A stretch of DNA of 64,000 nt from Oegoconia quadripuncta (Eukaryota > Arthropoda > Insecta > Lepidoptera > Autostichidae): NCBI GenBank assembly GCA_949316235.1, contig OX438742.1, forward strand, positions 11,097,315 to 11,161,314, written 5' to 3'. Position numbers and translations under genes: made by a program. The notes below the pieces were generated by a model that ran no database searches, was not told where the DNA came from, and saw only the letters and a program-made list of their open reading frames with translations. Below, in pieces: positions 61,960 through 64,000 of the stretch (position 1 is its first letter; every line of letters begins with the position of its first letter).

Positions 61960-64000
61960 AATGACCTTTGATTCGGAAGTTGATTCTGTTTCGGACTCAT
62001 AATAAAATATTTCACCTAGGTAAATAGAAAAGTAGTAAGTAAAAATGTATAAATCATTTTTTTAACATAATAGATTGCTTTACTTTTATTATTATAAAGA
62101 AGTAAATATACTCAACGTTAAAAATATTTTTTTTACTAAAAAATAAGCTTCTATGTATACTGGCTAGACTAGAGAATTACTACAATATAACCACAAAATA
62201 AATACAAAGTATTATTTATGATTATTTGTGATTATTTTAAGATTATCTATTTAGCCCACAAAGATTAGTTTAAGTTTCATCATCATCATCTGATTGAAGA
62301 GCCATGCTCTTGTTGGTGGAGATTTTTCCATATCTCTCTGCTCTCCGCCTTCCTCTTGACCTCCTGATACAACACGACGTTCAACTTCTCTTTTGTTTGC
62401 TGCATGTAGCTTATTCTCGGTCTTCCTCTTTTTCTTTTCCCGTTTAAGTTTACATGACTTTTATTACCTACTTGATTTTTATAATTATTTAAAAATGTTA
62501 TTTATGATTGTTCCAAGATTATATTTCTTAATTTGGTAATCAATCTTTGAAAAAGAAACTGGTAATAGTGTCCGTGATATGATAACAAACAACTTTCCCA
62601 TACAAACATAGGTCGAAATGTGAAAAAAAATATAATATATTTGAATTATCTTTCGGTTTCGTATTCGTATCCTTAAATTGAGCATTTTTTTTTAAAGAAA
62701 CAACTTTAAATTCAACTTTAAATTATTTGGAAAAATATACATACTTTCGTTTCTTACAAATGCTTAATTTTTAGCAATTGTTAATACATTTACAACACTT
62801 TATTAAATGTTTCAAGGAAATCGCGGTTATACGCTTTTCCGAGGTCTAGACGTATTTTCCTTGGGCTACGACTTAACATCTACTAGCCTTGAATTATGAG
62901 CAGACTGAAGAATTTCCAACGTGAACACTTGAGTAGGTAAAGTCAGTCTTCTTACTTTTTTATGTTGTAGTTACAAACGAATCACAGCTCACCTGGCGGA
63001 AAATGATTTTGATTACGATTTGCCCATAACACCGCCCAACACGATCGACTTAAAAGAATAATGACATGGATTACTTAGGAGTATATCTCTACTCTGTGAC
63101 CGTGTACGCGGCGAGGCTGATGAAACCTTCTGCAATTTCTTTCGCCCTGGTACCCAGTGACTGAATGTGTCTATTATATTTCGGTTCGCTGTGTTCCAAA
63201 AATGAATATACAACAAACAAACTTAACTTTTATTATAAAATACGTATTTTAATAACACGAGTGTTATTAACACCTGCTTATGTGCAGTTTTCACATATTA
63301 CTTTATCTAGGTAAGCATCAGTTTTATAATGTATGTAAATATTTATTTCATCTTTCTTGTCTCTTTAGTAGTATCGAATCTAGAATTTTATTCGTTATGG
63401 AATTCATATAGCATTTCCATCCACCGTGACGTTTCAATCTAACTAATATTGGTATTATGCGAAAGTTTGGATGGTGATGTTAATATGAAACCATGACACG
63501 CAGAAAATATAAGTTTAGTTACTTGGACGATCTAATGATGTTAGGTTACCGCAAATATTTGTTTCCTAATTATGTCGGTGTCCGTCCGGCTTTCCGTCTA
63601 TATCAGTCTAAATCAGAAACTATTTGATGCAAACGATTAAAATTTGATATACCTAGTTGTTGGCCCGAATAAAGACGTAATTAACGTATAGTATTAGATA
63701 ATATTAGATAAATATAAAAATATTAAAAAAAGCACTCCGAAGCAAACTCGTCGCCTGGCAACGCGCTACGATCACATTTAAGTACCAGGATTTAATAAAC
63801 TGTGAAGAGGTTAGGGGTGGGCGTGACGGAATTGGGAGTGATCTTTGTGTCTGTGTGCAAAATAGTGAATTACACCACACTGTGACCACACTGACAACCA
63901 TTTTTATACGATCGTTCGAACTCTGAACAAAATTATAGTAGCGATGGCTTTGTGGCTCGTCCACACCACCAGAAGAGACTCAGGTGAAACATCACAGATT
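61960..64000. other. Intergenic, repeat debris to window end
   Basis: CATCATCATCATCTGATTGA followed by a C/T-rich stretch (62277-62450) resembles a degraded LINE on the minus strand. A repeat end shared with 60870 lies at 63136. AATAACACGAGTGTTATTAA (63250) is a short palindrome. No gene could be supported. Confidence 0.45.

Noticed and set aside
1..64000. CRISPR arrays, bacterial operons or phage-like regions
   Set aside because: No regularly spaced repeats or compact gene strings; the exon-intron structure and transposon types are those of an insect genome.

Overview
This is a eukaryotic window, almost certainly from a moth or butterfly (Lepidoptera). It is AT-rich and shows small GT-AG exons scattered through long introns, tRNA-derived SINEs with lepidopteran-style sequence, mariner-type elements and a jockey/CR1-like LINE. 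No bacterial, CRISPR or operon-like organisation is present. The species cannot be named from the sequence.

The one host gene I can support is a complete FHOD-class formin on the plus strand (Drosophila name Fhos; vertebrate FHOD1/FHOD3). I resolved 18 coding exons from the ATG at 4143 to the TAG at 49614-49616. All exon junctions keep phase, and the product is 1245 residues. Its order is GTPase-binding-like N-terminus, armadillo-type DID/FH3, long linker with an Asn-Gly-Tyr minisatellite, short FH1, FH2, and a C-terminal DAD with a polybasic tail. Introns 1 (16.4 kb) and 2 (13.3 kb) are very large; the DID-to-DAD part is compact (37.9-49.6 kb). A coding-looking segment in intron 2 (25891/25910-26199) matches the phase of the neighbouring exons. 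It may be an undescribed alternative first exon or a cassette exon that rewrites the N-terminal regulatory region.

Layout: 1-2.9 kb, a LINE on the minus strand with an uninterrupted endonuclease + reverse transcriptase ORF running off the window; 2.9-4.8 kb, the promoter and first exon of the formin between two inverted copies of a mariner-type MITE; 4.9-20.8 kb, intron 1 with a long-inverted-repeat transposon and SINE/LINE debris; 20.8-37.9 kb, exons 2-3, the candidate extra exon, a broken mariner gene and a second long-inverted-repeat transposon; 37.9-49.6 kb, the main body of the formin; 49.6-51.0 kb, its probable 3' UTR; 51-64 kb, intergenic repeat-rich DNA with a third long-inverted-repeat transposon, a local duplication, a truncated mariner transposase and a cluster of palindromic half-sites.

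The mobile elements form several families: (a) three near-identical elements of about 860 bp with 268-269 bp inverted arms and TA flanks, one keeping the C-terminus of a transposase; (b) a family of about 420-450 bp fold-back elements (four copies); (c) mariner MITEs; (d) at least three SINE-like families; (e) LINE fragments. Repeat family names are by recognition from memory and were not searched against a database.
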